64,000 nucleotides of DNA from Urechis unicinctus (lineage: Eukaryota; Annelida; Polychaeta; Xenopneusta; Urechidae): positions 26,990,414 to 27,054,413 of the forward strand of contig CM067344.1 of assembly GCA_034190875.2 (NCBI GenBank). Direction: 5' to 3'. The translations under genes and the position numbers were made by a program. The first letter of the stretch is position 1; each line of letters begins with the position of its first letter. Below are positions 16,950-30,039 of this stretch, piece after piece. A model generated the notes under the pieces. That model worked only from the letters and a program-made list of their open reading frames with translations. It searched no databases and had not been told where the DNA came from.

Positions 16950-17445
16950 ACTATATCATTGGTTGCTTTTGAGGTGAGATATCTCTGTGCATTATAGCGT
17001 AACTGTAAATGTTGGCCATTGGCTATTGCCAAACGACGTTCCATATGGTTGCCATAAACTTTCTCGCCGTTTTGTATAATAAGATGGGGCTAAGCATACT
17101 TGATATTAACTCAGGGGAAGCACGTGATGTGATTTATGGTTGTTTATGGTACAAACTTTGTTTGTGTTATTGTACAATTAAAAGACTGCTAGTGAACACA
17201 TTTATCCGCAATGTTTATCCATGGATGAAACGAATACATGTAGTTTTTTTAATGTATATTGCAGTGTATTATTCGAAAAAGGCTCTCCGAAGCGATCCAT
17301 TATGTTGCATGGAATCAATATCACGCTTGCATAGATCTGGATATATGATTTCGTTAAATATACTATCTTTCGTTAACCCCTTGTATTACAGACGGGAATG
17401 CTTTTGCTTGTGCTACAGTAAATAACAATGGTGGCATATAGTGCG
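16950..17445. repeat. diverged repeat segment R4, copy 2
   Basis: Collinear counterpart of 4870-5405. The 138-codon frame at 17009-17425 lies inside the repeat and is not preserved in the other copy, so it is unlikely to be a real gene. Confidence 0.6.
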
Positions 17446-18549
17446 TAGCGATAAAAACAATCTATCTTTCACGACTATCACAAACTTCTCCTCGTTCGAC
17501 CGTCTAATGATAACCGCCTAGAAATGAATCAATGACTCAAGCGTGGAGCATAAAATCATGGTCGTATGACAAGGTGGCATTTATTAAATCAAATAAAGCA
17601 TTCGTGTAAAATAGGTCTTGTGCACGGGAAAGTTTTTTGCATTCGGAAGACTTTCATATTGCTGTTGTACAGAGAAAGTAAATGTACTTGAATTTCTCCA
17701 CTATATACCATTGGTCACGATGTTCTATGTATAACAATGATGATATTATTGCTAAATGCAATTTATTCCAAGGCTCATGAATCCCTCAAGTAATAGACAA
17801 TGTACCGGACGGCCATAAGACATTGATATAGGGTGATGCTCAGATCTTTTATACTGCGTTAGTTTATGTGGGTGATGTACATTAAAGCACTGATGTTTTA
17901 AATAACACTAATCTTGCCACCCTTTGCTTGACGGCAATAAAATAGGATTGGATCATTTGACTGCAAAGAGATCCGTCCAACAATGCCATTCAGTTGGTAC
18001 TACATAGGAAGTCATTATTTACTCTATAAACATAACATCTGATGTTAACAAGGGCGATGTAGTTATTCAACGACTGATGGCGATCACAAACGCTCCTTAA
18101 ATGTTTTGTATCCTTCAAACGTCCGCATATTCAAGGTCCGTATTATGGGGCAATTGCTTGTAGCATATAAATAAATATTAACTCTTAGTCTGCCATAAAA
18201 TTCATAAATAGATATACTATATGAATATTACCACACAGAGAATACGACATGCAATAATGGTGTTCATGACGATGTTACGTAACCGGATTGATACTGTTTG
18301 ATACTGTGATAATTGCATGCGAACGGGCAGTGATTGAAAGGTAAGACGAGTTGCATGCCAGAATCAATCAGCACATGGAATGGCTCAGACCAACTATTTT
18401 TCTGCACTTTTTCCGGAAAAAGACTGAACCAGCGAATATCATAGCTCGGAAGTATAAAGGGGCCATAAGTGTATGAAAGTTGAACGAAGCCCAACTTCTA
18501 ATGAGGTAATGTCCTCTCCCAGAGATCCTACGATAATTAATTGCCATTT
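17446..18549. other. non-coding stretch, nothing recognised
   Basis: AT-rich; only short random-looking frames. Confidence 0.35.
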
Positions 18550-18880
18550 CATTGCTCTGGCGATGTCAAAATTTCTTCTGCGTATTTCAAAATTCTTGGA
18601 AATACATTTGTGTTGTCATTATGATGTTATTTGTTTGCAGAATCGACCTCGGCCCGTGTTTCCCCACTCTTGCCTACCCACACTTGCGTTGCTTACGCTC
18701 AGCGTCACACTGCTTACGACCAGTTCATCTCATTCCATTACGTCGGCTCATTGGCGACATCCGTCTGCTTTCTGTCTCTACTCACTTCAGTTTTCTCCAC
18801 TGCTTATAGTAGGGCGGATATTCTCCATTTTAATGCCTTCTCTTGTCTCCTGCAAGATTCAGTCTGTTATATATATATTT
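18550..18880 (+). other. GC-richer coding-like island, unidentified
   Basis: Against an AT-rich background this stretch is C-rich, and overlapping plus-strand frames remain open (18473-18901 and 18631-18957). A possible acceptor (atttgtttgcag) precedes it near 18641. The predicted peptides are Ser/Leu/Thr-rich and I recognise no domain. It may be a decayed exon, a fragment of a mobile element, or a compositional patch. Confidence 0.2.
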
Positions 18881-19848
18881 GTACATCTTTATATTCTGTA
18901 AATGAATTGGATGTTTTTAAACTCAAGCTAATCATGTGTTGTTCATTGACTGATTAAGCAAGTTGACGCCGCCGATATCAATACTTTTGTTGGTTGCACA
19001 TTACGTCAAGATTTTCTAAATAATTTATTTCAGCTATTTTTTATTGTCAAGTGCGTCGTTTGATTTAGTTAATGGATTATTTTTGTTTAACTTATCATAA
19101 ACCTATGCTGGTTTATTGGACGATTGCATCTGTTGCAGCCGTTGATTTTAATAATCTGTTAGTTGCACGCTATTTCAAAATTTTACGGCTGCTGTAATGG
19201 ATTTAATTCACGTCCAGCCATCGGGGCATTGATTAATCCCACAGGAAAATATCAAGCGCACTGACCATATACCAGCCACACACAGTGGCTGCAGTTGCCG
19301 GTTAAGGCTGGCAATATCTTATCGAAGCGATGATTGGAAGGTTTGGCATAAGATGGAGCCGCATTTTAACTGAAGATAAATGTCTTATAAAACGTGTAAT
19401 TTCATGTCATTCTAACGCGTTTACTGCATCGTAGAGGGAACGGTTTTCAACGCGTGCATCTTGTGGATCAAAAGGTAGTCTGGTAGTCAAATATTTGGGC
19501 GAACACGTTTGGCAGGCAAATGTAATTCAGCATTTGTTAGCTATCTTTGGCGAAGGCATATTTGTCATAAAAAACAAGTGATATGTCTGAAATTCAATCT
19601 CAAAGTAACTATATGTGCCTTGTATTCATATCATTGTATGTTTAGTATTTGTCGCCATTATTGCACATCATTTAACGATTACACCAACTCGTCATCATTA
19701 AGCACGAGAAAGTAATGCTAGCCGATATACAGTTAAATGGGATAGGAATAACCTGTTGTAGATACTAACAATACGCGCAGACTCAGATAGTATACTCTGA
19801 TATTATCTCTGACCAATCATTATTCCTGTAAGCTTAGTATCCTTGCAG

Positions 19849-20130
19849 GTAGGTGGGGGAATCCTAGACGATAAGAGGAATACAGGTGGCAAGACACTGA
19901 GAAAATGGTGTGGAACGTCGGCTCGAGCGGCAGTTGGGAAGCTTAAAAGTCAGAAAGGTGAGGTAGTAGAGTAACCCTTGATCAAGACCAAAGCTGTAGA
20001 TGAGATTGTTGTTCGAGCAGAAGAAGAGCCCTCAAGACTAAGTCTTGTCGATAAGACCAGACTAACCAAAGCCAATGATCTGTTCGAGGCCCGCAGGATA
20101 CAGCAACCCATCTTCCACATGAGCAAAATG
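19849..20130 (+). pseudogene. coding-like exon remnant, unidentified
   Basis: After a good acceptor (ccttgcag at 19841-19848) one plus-strand frame runs about 95 codons interrupted by a single TAA near 19973. Its composition differs from the surroundings: rich in Lys, Arg, Glu, Ala and Ser, with short phrases such as GGKTLRKWCG and AVDEIVVRAEEEPSRLSL that look like real protein. I cannot assign a family. It could be one exon of an unrecognised gene, a degraded retrocopy, or part of a mobile element. The stop inside the frame favours a decayed copy or a splice donor before it. Confidence 0.3.
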
Positions 20131-20599
20131 CGGTCGTTATTGTGCATTAGCGCACTTAGACTTCGCACATTTAGCTTCCGCATAGGAAATGCTGACGGCC
20201 AATATGCCAACTGCCTATGACTATTTGAATGCCATAGTATCATTGCATCATTATCTGTATGTCACAGGTTTAAAGCTGATGTATGTCATAGTTGAAGTCA
20301 ACACGTGCAAACTTATAAAACAAAATCGCCCGTAACACGCAAGGAATATGCAGGCAATGTTTTGCTGAATGAAATCGATAACTGAATCTGATACATACCT
20401 CATGAAGCATTATGACTAGCCCTTGACTCCAGAAATATATTGCTTGACGTCAGACTGGGTGCTTTGCAGGTACTCTCACTGTGTTTCACCATCATGCATG
20501 ATTATACTAATCATCTTATAAACAAAAGCTTTTTTATGCAGCAGCGACTAATAAGGACGTCTAACAGAATAAATACCATACTGCGTTTTTTCATATTGC

Positions 20600-20627
20600 C
20601 TATATATATCTAAATATATATATATAT

Positions 20628-20691
<64 letters not shown>

Positions 20692-20770
20692 TAGATATAT
20701 ATATATATATCTAAATATATATATATACATATTTATATATATATATTCATCTATATATATATAGATATAT

Positions 20771-20811
<41 letters not shown>

Positions 20812-20820
20812 TATATATAC

Positions 20821-20892
<72 letters not shown>

Positions 20893-21000
20893 ATATATAT
20901 ATATATATATATATGCTCGCGCGCGTATGTGAGTATGCATTTGTGTGTGTGTGTGTATGTGTGAGTGTGTGCGCGTGCGTGTTTCTGTCTCTCTGGCTCT
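20600..21000. repeat. (TA)n microsatellite followed by a GT-rich tract
   Basis: TA-rich block at about 20603-20914 with a pure run near 20825-20890, then a short GT-rich segment (20935-20985) and a CT-rich tail. Confidence 0.95.
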
Positions 21001-24000
21001 CTGGTGGTCAGGTATGTAGCTCAACTCATCGTTTGCCCATCCTAGTACATATGCTTGATCAATAATGTAGCTCGAAATTTAATGTTAGGGGTTGCTGCTT
21101 CTACAAATTCACTTATGTTTTCAAAGCGTTTTGATGTATCGTGTTCCATTTGGGGCAACATTAGCTTTCCTATCAGTCTCTGGCAGGCAATCAATTCGGG
21201 CTGATTGTATTCACTTCATTATTCGGTACATTGAACAAAAGAGCAGTGCAATCAATCACTGAGGATTAACAGGCTTTGACATCACAGAGACAGTCATTTT
21301 GTCCCGAATAATATCAACTTATATTGTTGTAGCAAAGTGAAACACTACAATTCTCTTCAAGCATAAAACATACCTATTGAAACAATCGAATTAAATCGAT
21401 GAGCAGACGGGATCCTTACCTCAATCAGGACCGAAATAATTCTTACTGTAGTTGATGTTTAATTAAATAAGGTATCCATGTTTGTTACTCGTAGTAATAC
21501 CAGTGCAATGTATTGTCGGTGATGCCAAGTCCTCGTTATAGCAATTAGAATTGACAGCAAGAACATTGCATTCTATTCTAATTGAAGATCGTTTGCATTT
21601 TTTCCACTCCATTTTTATGAGCAACATTTCGCGGATTCCCTTTACCATGATACATGTGAAAATGATACAGAGATCAGAGGTCCTAATTACGATCTAAGTA
21701 CGTTACAATGTTATTGAGGACTATTCACAATGGGATATGTCATGTGATACAGTAGCTTACATTGATTCATATTGTCTTGCGAAAAGAGTAAATAGATAAT
21801 CGAGAATGATTGAGTAATTTTGAGTACGTCAATTACACAAAATATTTCTTAACAATAGAGCATCCGTGTTAAAGAGCATTCAGGGCTCTATGATAAGCGG
21901 AATGCAGATTAGATGCGGCACCAAATGCAAGTTATTTCTAGCGTATCCTTCTAAATTAAGATACCATATACATCTAGACAGGCCAATATAGTTAATAATA
22001 TTGCACAGCACAAGATCCTATATATAAATATAATCTAGTACCGCTTTTCCTGTCGGTATTAAATGAAGAAATAATCTTGCCACTGTAGTTGCGTTTGATG
22101 TAAGCGTAATTGATTCATTTCCGCTACTTAATTAGATGATTTCGCCTATTGCTGTCTCTAATATCAATGCATTCGATCTATCATTATAGAGCGTCGTGGA
22201 ATATTAATGCAAAACAGAATGTATGCGGCATAAATTTGTGTGAGTTATGGTCTATTTACGCTGATAATCTCCGTTCTAATCGTGACACATGCACCATATC
22301 ACAGATTTTATCGATGATTAATTTAGATTCAGAGTGCATCACAAAAGGCCAATTGAAATTAAGGATCAGCAATGGATTGCTGTGTCAGAAAGCCTGGGTT
22401 AATAAGAGACAATACCTAGTTCTGATGATTATAAAAACATCAAGCATTTGCAAGAACATCAATGTTTTCGAGTTTTTATGGAATTTTGAGGTGCTGTAGA
22501 ACACTCGCCTGCAATGGCCTGTGATTATAAACTTAAAAACCGCAACCATTCAAATCGTCACCAGGTAGAAGTCCTACATTTTAAGCCGACAGAAGAGATG
22601 GTCCAAAACATGTCTTACTATGAATGACGTTATCAGCAATTAAATAGGCTTCCATAAAAGGTGTACTTTATTGCAATTGCGTAAGTTATTGTAAACCACT
22701 AAGCGCGGACCTAATGCACCATCAAACCCATGAATATGTTTGCATTTAATTATATAAATACCCTATACTAGTAAGCGACGACATAATGGACGCCGTTCGA
22801 TGAGATGCCATAAATATATGTAATCAACGGTTGATATACACATATGGACATACTGCAGCAGAGAGGAGGTTTAACGAAACGAGATTCAAAAGGAAAGCAA
22901 AAGGCAGATTGAGATATCGTTTTCTTCACCCTATCGTTTATCCATCAGTTTCTACGCTAGATCTTTTTTGCATGACCACATTTATCATTCGTGCCTTTGG
23001 TGATTGTGTATTTGCTTACCAAGAACGATATGGCTATGGGGGTATCAGATCCATTGCAAGTTTATTCCGAACGTTGAGTTTAGTAGAAGGGAAATGTGAC
23101 TTTTATCTTCAGGTCATGGTGCCATGTTCGTCTTTGATACGTGTGAAACAATATTATCTTTGGACACCAGCTCGATTTTTATTACAATTAGTCGTCTGCA
23201 ATATACTAAGCGCAATATCTTTGGTTCTCTTATTTATAAACTGGTGTCAGTGTGATAAATTATGGGGTCAAGGGATGTAATTCAACGGGTGTTCTGTTTA
23301 CTGTGCATATTTTAGTAAGATAAGCAAAACTATTTAAGTATAGGTAAGCATAGGGCTCAACGGCACACCAACACCTATGTGCTATATGGTACCTGATTAA
23401 ACAGCCGCCTTCTAGGATAGATGGAAAAGTGGGAAGTGCACTTGTATGGAGATGAAATAGATAACGATAAAGATAACCCAACACGAGTAACAAACAAACA
23501 TGGGGTCAGTGTATGCCCGCATCAATACATTTAAGGTACATAACCGTGTTTTTTTACACCGGTCAAACATATTATTTTAGCCATACAAAACACAGTGGTT
23601 AATGTGAATGCATTGTGGATGATTTCGAGACCTGAAGGATACACCAGTCAAACAATTCGACTATCTCGGATGACAATGGAGTAAATATTCTTTTACGATC
23701 GAATGTCATACTCATTTAAGCAAAATTACTCGTAAAAAGGATAAAAAAATGTCATTCCTGTCAGAGCCCTGCCAAAGCAGATGCCACTCCAAACATTATA
23801 CAAGCAGCTTTACAACATTGGGAAGTTCTGCACAATATTATTGGTCAATTAGTGCAACGAAATTGACAAGCATGCACAGAAGCTGCTTTACCGACAAACC
23901 AACTGTATCAAGCAGTTACTCCGGGCTGCCCCACACCCAGACAAATGTCTCATGTTGGCACTCAAATTGACATAAGACCAGCCTCAATAAATATAACAAT

Positions 24001-24290
24001 GTACGATACATACAACAATCATAGGTTAAATCTCTCGTTTGCTTAGAACTGTACACCAGCACGGGTAGTATTGTAAGAGTGACTGATGTCAAATGTCTAG
24101 CCTAGCTGTTACTTTATGCTGTGTGGAATAGGACGTATAAAAATGCGTCAATCGAATTATATATGATGTTCCATAGCCATCTTGTGAAATGTTTGCCTTC
24201 CAAATTCGACATCGTTTATGAAAGTGATACATTGGTAGTCAATTACAGTCAACATTTGTAAGGCTTTACTGTGAAGATACCGTTTGTCAT
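21001..24290. other. AT-rich gene desert, nothing recognised
   Basis: The longest frame is 22831-23280 on the plus strand (149 codons), with a basic start and a hydrophobic C-terminal third. It has no recognised domain, no splice or promoter context I can point to, and its length is within what chance gives in this much AT-rich DNA. Confidence 0.35.
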
Positions 24291-24299
24291 GACATTTTA

Positions 24300-24990
24300 T
24301 AAGGTAGTTTGCATTCACAAGGCTATTCGTAACCGCAAAAAATATACCTTACAACTATATGAAATCGCAGTGTTAAGAAGTTGTTTTTATCAACCCAGGT
24401 AAAACTAGGTACTCTATCAGTCAAGCACATACTAAAGCTCTCACGTTCATTATGAGATGTCACTTGGTTGAAAATTCCATGTAATTTCAACTTGTTGGGT
24501 GCATCGTTCGTGTCAAAGGACAACTAATCTATGTCGTTCATCACAATCGAGGTCTGACCTTCAGTCACGACCGAATAGCATCAAGTGTTTTAACACCGTT
24601 AGCTGGTTTTGTATTGTCTCTGTTAGCAATGCGGCATATTTCATCAAAGGAGGACTGCAATAGTACCATGTACGGGCACAATTTTATGACTATGATAATT
24701 ATATACCTGTGCATCTGTAGATGCATTGAACCTCTTGTACTGTTATATTGCATTATTGATTTTGCATTTAATTAACACACAAACGCAACACAGGACGAGT
24801 GCCAAAGTCAATGCGTTGATATGAGAAATGACAAAGCACCCATCCTCGCAAAGGATTGCCATTAAATGTTGTGGTTGATATATGTCTGTTAAATCGCTAT
24901 CGGTAAACTTTAATCGATGTGCGTAGAGCATCTATTATTATGAAGTTCAATAATATTAGACATCGATTGATCTGCTTAGGTTAAACATAA
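24300..24990. repeat. diverged interspersed repeat, family R, copy 2
   Basis: It contains the exact family word at 24484-24503, then 'gaggtctgaccttcagtcacgac' and an 'agcaatgcggcatatttcatcaaag'-like stretch aligning with 28.5 and 39.2 kb. About 450 bases on (24945) begins a second segment ('attagacatcgattgatc') matching 28950, 36925 and 40105. Confidence 0.65.
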
Positions 24991-25469
24991 TCAGATGAGC
25001 AAATACTATTACAAAGCCTGCAACACAGACGATTACCTGTTGGACAGAGAGTCAGTGATTGGACCAGAACGAATGTTAAATAACGGTGTAAGGTGCTCGT
25101 TTGTTTAATTGAAAACGTTCTTGAAAGGCAGAAAAGACTTATGACGAACATAGTAAAATATTCAAAGACGCAAGGCCACGCAGGCAAACACCCTTTTCCA
25201 TTAATCATATCATCAAAGCTTCTATCAATGGCGGCAATCAGTTATTCGGCGCCTGCATTATCTGATGAGGAACGATAAATGATACTTCATTTCGTTTCAC
25301 TTTAAGAATATAATTCATAGGACCATATTGCGACAGTGGTTATAGTGGTTCATGAATTCGAGATTGCATTCTCAAAGAAGGATTATTAAATCCTCAACAT
25401 CCACGCACTTGTAAAGCAACTCTAACTTAACTTCCATCAATTATTTTGGATCCCAAAACTATACAATTC

Positions 25470-25479
25470 AGTATAATAT

Positions 25480-25514
<35 letters not shown>

Positions 25515-26067
25515 ATATATATATATATATATATAATATAATATATACATCTAATAAATATTATATGTATATATATGGTGTATCTATATATGTAAATTGT
25601 ATGTACATATAGAGATGCATATATATATATGCATATAAATATATATGGTATATATTTATAATTTTATATATATATTTATTTATACATATATGAATATTGT
25701 GTATACATATATATGAAATGATTGCATGTAGATGCATTTATAGATATTTATAAGGAAATAGTTATATACATATATGTATATATATATATTTATATATATA
25801 TAAATGGTATAAGGGAAACAACTATATACTATTATAGATATATATCTTATATATATAGATATATACAGACTATAAATTCATATATATATATTTGATTTAT
25901 ATAGATATAATAAAGATATAGAGACATATAATAGAGGAGAAGACCTCTAGAGAGACTCTAGAGAGAGAGAGAGAGGGAGATCTCTAGAGATTCTCTCTTT
26001 CTCTCTCTCTAGATCTCTCCTAGATATATATATATATCTCTCTTCTAGATCTATCTATATCTCTAGT

Positions 26068-26100
<33 letters not shown>

Positions 26101-26150
26101 ATATAGATCTCTCTCTCTATCTAATATCTTTCTCTCTTCTCTAATTACAC
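25470..26150. repeat. compound TA / CT microsatellite
   Basis: Degenerate TA-rich DNA (25470-25940) passes into GA and CT runs (25945-26145). It abuts the coding-like island that follows. Confidence 0.93.
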
Positions 26151-26154
26151 AATT

Positions 26155-27750
26155 GTTGTGTACAGGACCTCTCACCACTAAGCCTATCATGATTCCCACA
26201 ACAAGATCGGGTTTGTTTATCCTCGTGTGTGTGGCCCTGGGCTGTGGGTGCAACAGGTTCTGCAGCTGCTGGGCTGTCGATGCCCCTATCATCCTGTGGG
26301 CCCTGTGTCAAAGCTTCCTCAACTGGATAGAAATTGTAGCAGCCATGTTGACCTCAGTGTTCATGCCCATCTGCTGTTGCTCATTTGCGATGGTAATCAG
26401 CTTGTTGTACCAAGATACTTTTCCAACTGCGAGGCGCATGTTCCAAACACATAATCAACCTTTGCCGAAGCGTTCTGGAGCATGTTTTGATATCTGCTGA
26501 TGGACGAGGGAATGTCAACTGTTGAGTTGATAGTTTCCTCAATATTAGTATGAAACCGCTTTCGGGAGTCAAAGGATGTGTCTATACCTAGTATCCCTGA
26601 GCGGGTCTGCGCCTGAGCATCAAGATAACCCTAAACATAGGTTCGAATACTGTCGTTAATTCGAGAGATACCTCGAGCCAGGAACCCCTCAGATTTGTCC
26701 AGTTTGTAAGTACTCCAGGCAGTACTTTCACCCGCAGTAGCTTGCTTTATGTAATCAACAGCATGCCACCCTGTAAAACGAACCCGTTTGTTGGTTTGGT
26801 AAACACATGTCTACCTGCGTAGTACGTGCTGGGAACTCCGCAATGAATGCTTGGTCGTACTTCGCCAGTTTCAGGGTCAGTGAAGTAAATTAGCCCGTGA
26901 CCTCGGTAACCACCTTTTATTCTCCAATTGTTTTTTTCGGCAACACCGAACTCATCGCAGAGTTCATGGTACATTCTCTTGTCAAAGGTATTATAAATGG
27001 CTGACCATGTAGCCTCATCCGGTAGTGCTACCCTCATTTCGTTCAGAAGTCTCCGAATGATGTAGTACACGTGAAACCTATATAGATCCCTTATTGGTGG
27101 AGAGTTACGGTGGTCCAGCGCGGAAACACCACAGCCGGAGGTTGCCTACCATAAAACACAATTGACCTGGTTCCGCCAATATTGCATGTGGTTGGTTCTC
27201 CAGCCAACTATAAGTTTATCGTCGCTTATGTTTGGCACCATGTTGTGTTCATACAGGTTGGAGAACTCCACCTTGAACGCCCCTGTCCTGTCCTCCGCTT
27301 GTACCTGGATGAGGATTTGTGTCAGCTGCTCAGCTGCTAAATGGGGCGGGTACACCGGGCCTAGTTTGTAATTTACCATTCCTATTGAATCTAAAGGCTT
27401 GTGTATCCATAGTATGCATCATACTCTGTCTAATGTTCAAAGCGGCGAGGCTGTGCCCCTGCACAATTTCTGTTGTCAACATTGCAGCTATGTGTGGGTC
27501 TAAGGTCAATCGTGTATACCGTGGCTTGGTACAATCTTGAAAAAATTGGGATCGTTATATTGCGGTCCGAAACTGCTGGAAAAGGGGGAACTATCCAATT
27601 GAAACCCGGCCTCTGGGGTTTTAGCCTTCTTCAGAAGCAGATTACATCATTAGGTTTTGGTTTGGAAGTTGATGTTGTAAATGGGGTTATTACCCTCACC
27701 ATACCAGATGGGACGGTGCGTTTTGACGGTGTAGTGTTGACTATGTAGGA
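26155..27750 (-). pseudogene. broken protein-coding island, unclassified, possibly virus-like
   Basis: This island is GC-richer than its surroundings and carries stretches with a genuine protein-like composition, unlike the random frames nearby. On the minus strand the clearest parts lie at about 27146-27379 and 26747-27070; the second includes the phrase FTDPETGEVRPSIHCG. A shorter plus-strand coding-like stretch ends at about 27748. Two coding strands pointing away from each other within 1.6 kb, without visible splice sites, is an arrangement found in compact DNA-virus-like elements such as Polinton kin, but I recognise no capsid, polymerase, integrase or protease motif, so the assignment is open. 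It is broken, with several breaks, and I saw no terminal repeats. It is treated as a fossil of uncertain origin and moderate age. Confidence 0.4.
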
Positions 27751-28389
27751 TCTTGATGACTACCTCGGTCGGCGGTGGATTTATTCAGGTGATTACACGA
27801 GTGACCGGCCCATTAATTTTAGCATGCTTTAGGTTTATCTCGATCTAGTCAGTACCACACACAACCTGCTAGATGCTTGAGCGACTTACAGGCTCAATTT
27901 GAAACAACAACCAATCATTCCGACAGCACCGCTATATGCTTAGTTACCTCGTAAACTGGAGATATTTATTTGTATTCAAAAATATGACTTTCCACCCCGA
28001 ATCTGCGTTTGGTTTTACTAAACCACCTCTGTCCAATAGACTGATAGACATGCGGACTCACTATTGGCAAACAAGTATCCTTTTATAGAAACATCTTTTT
28101 TTCTTCTGTGCCAAAGATCATGTTAATCATCTTTGATCCTTTCGCGGTTTTTTTGCCAGAGTTTGCTGTGATATCGCTGCACCAGTAACGGTTAGGCAAT
28201 ACACTAGAGCCCATAAATGTATCATGGAAATACCAAGCTTTACGCACGACCGAAGTATACATCACTACAACACAATTACATAGTCACCATTATTAAATAT
28301 AGTGGCGTAGGTACCGTCGGTCAAAACACATAATAGCACGGCATGCATTCGTGAGGCGTTGAATTAACATTCCATCAAATGTTTTATAA
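27751..28389. other. non-coding stretch, nothing recognised
   Basis: AT-rich DNA between the coding-like island and the next family R repeat. Confidence 0.35.
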
Positions 28390-29350
28390 CAGTTGCTCAT
28401 AGAATATCAGCAATGACAAAAAATATACATAACAACCATATTGAAATTGCGCAGAGCTGGGGGCTTTATTGCGCACTAAAGCTGCTCAGTTCTGTTTGAG
28501 GTGTCACATTGTGGATTCCATGTAATTTCAACTTGTTGGGTGCATCGTTCGTGTCAAAGGACACCCAAGCTCCGTCGTACATCACCATTGAGGTCTGACC
28601 TTCAGCTACGACGAATAGTGCCAAGTGTTACTGTTCCAATACCATCACTATAACATAAAGGCAACGCAGTCACATAAAGTTGTCGTTTTTAGCAATGTGG
28701 TATATTACATTAAAGCTTTTAAGAGCACTAGGTAGGGTACAATAATTTCTCTTTCTGATATCTTTCGCTCGTTCTAATTAATCTCCTCTGTGCACATAGG
28801 CGTGAGTCGTTGAAAAGTATGCCAGATTATTGCCCAATATGATTCACAAATTTTGCCTATTTTCTGAAATTTAACTTATCTGCTTGTTGACTTAGGCGGA
28901 TACGACTAATGACTGTGTAAAGAGCAGGCGCTGTGAGTTCATAAATATTAGACATAAAAAGATCTCATTATCAATAGTTATCAGACATTTAATTTGTGTA
29001 TATACAACTGGCCAAACGTGTTGAGCCGCAAACCTCTTGCTACTGCTCTAGGTGTTTGCCTTGTGTCAGCAGCTTCAAATTGAAATGGCAATACTGTCGC
29101 CTTTTTGATAAACCATCCGACGGCACCAGACGAACAACTGCTGTTTCAAAACCTGTGACCACATCCATAATCGACAAACAAATTGATGACATTTATGGCT
29201 CCTTTTGATGATTTATGATGCGATGTAGTCGCCTCTGTTATATTGTAATCATGGCGCGAATTTTTTTTAATGTTGACTGCAGTTTAACTAACTGTGTCAG
29301 ATGCTTGTGCTCGCTTGTTATAACCTTTCGTTTTCGCCTAACGAATTGAA
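28390..29350. repeat. diverged interspersed repeat, family R, copy 3
   Basis: The family word is exact at 28525-28544. The second segment runs 28940-29350 and contains 'tactgctctaggtgtttgccttgtgt' followed by 'tgtcgcctttttgat', which align with 37090-37175 and 40225-40305. Here the two segments are contiguous without an intervening (TA)n array, unlike the copy at 39.1-40.35 kb. Confidence 0.65.
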
Positions 29351-29409
29351 AACGACATCGTATGAGTCAAGTTATATTCTGTAATAACGTAAATTGTAAT
29401 CATGAGTGG

Positions 29410-29463
29410 CGATATATATGTATATATATAAATAGAGATATTTATATATATATATATATATAT

Positions 29464-29496
<33 letters not shown>

Positions 29497-29915
29497 TATA
29501 TAAATAGAGATAGGAGATATATATATATATAATTATATATACATATATATATATATATAATAAATATACATATACATAGATAGCTATATATATAATATAT
29601 ATTTATATATATATATATTTATATATAAATATGTGTGTGTATATATATATATAAATATATATATGTATGTATATATATGTAAATATATATATATATGTCT
29701 AAATGTACATATATATATATATCATATATATATGTAAATATATATATATGTCTAAATGTACATATAAATATATATATATATATATACGCATAAAAAGTTA
29801 TACATATATACTTGTGTATATATATATATATGAATATATATATACATATATATATACATATATATATGTATTTTAAAACACATATATAAATATTTACATA
29901 TATATTTGTTGGTCA
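29410..29915. repeat. degenerate (TA)n microsatellite
   Basis: TA-rich DNA with several short pure runs and GTATA interruptions. It sits between two parts of the family R repeat that are contiguous at 36.85-38.0 kb. Confidence 0.93.
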
Positions 29916-30039
29916 AAATGGCCACCAAAATATGGTGGTGCATAAGCTGCTGAGCTATCTGCTATGATTTATTTAGCTGCCGGTGCTTTTTTCCTGACCT
30001 ACAAAAGAGACGGTTGCATGACCTCTTAAGCACAAGTCC

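Noticed and set aside
17009-17425. 138-codon plus-strand frame
   Set aside because: It lies in the R4 repeat and its frame is not preserved in the paired copy at 4.9-5.4 kb.
22831-23280. 149-codon plus-strand frame with hydrophobic C-terminal part
   Set aside because: No domain, promoter or splice context; this length is expected by chance about once in a window of this size and composition.
26636-26650. tRNA T-loop-like GGTTCGAATAC
   Set aside because: No acceptor or anticodon stem can be built around it, and it lies in coding-like DNA.
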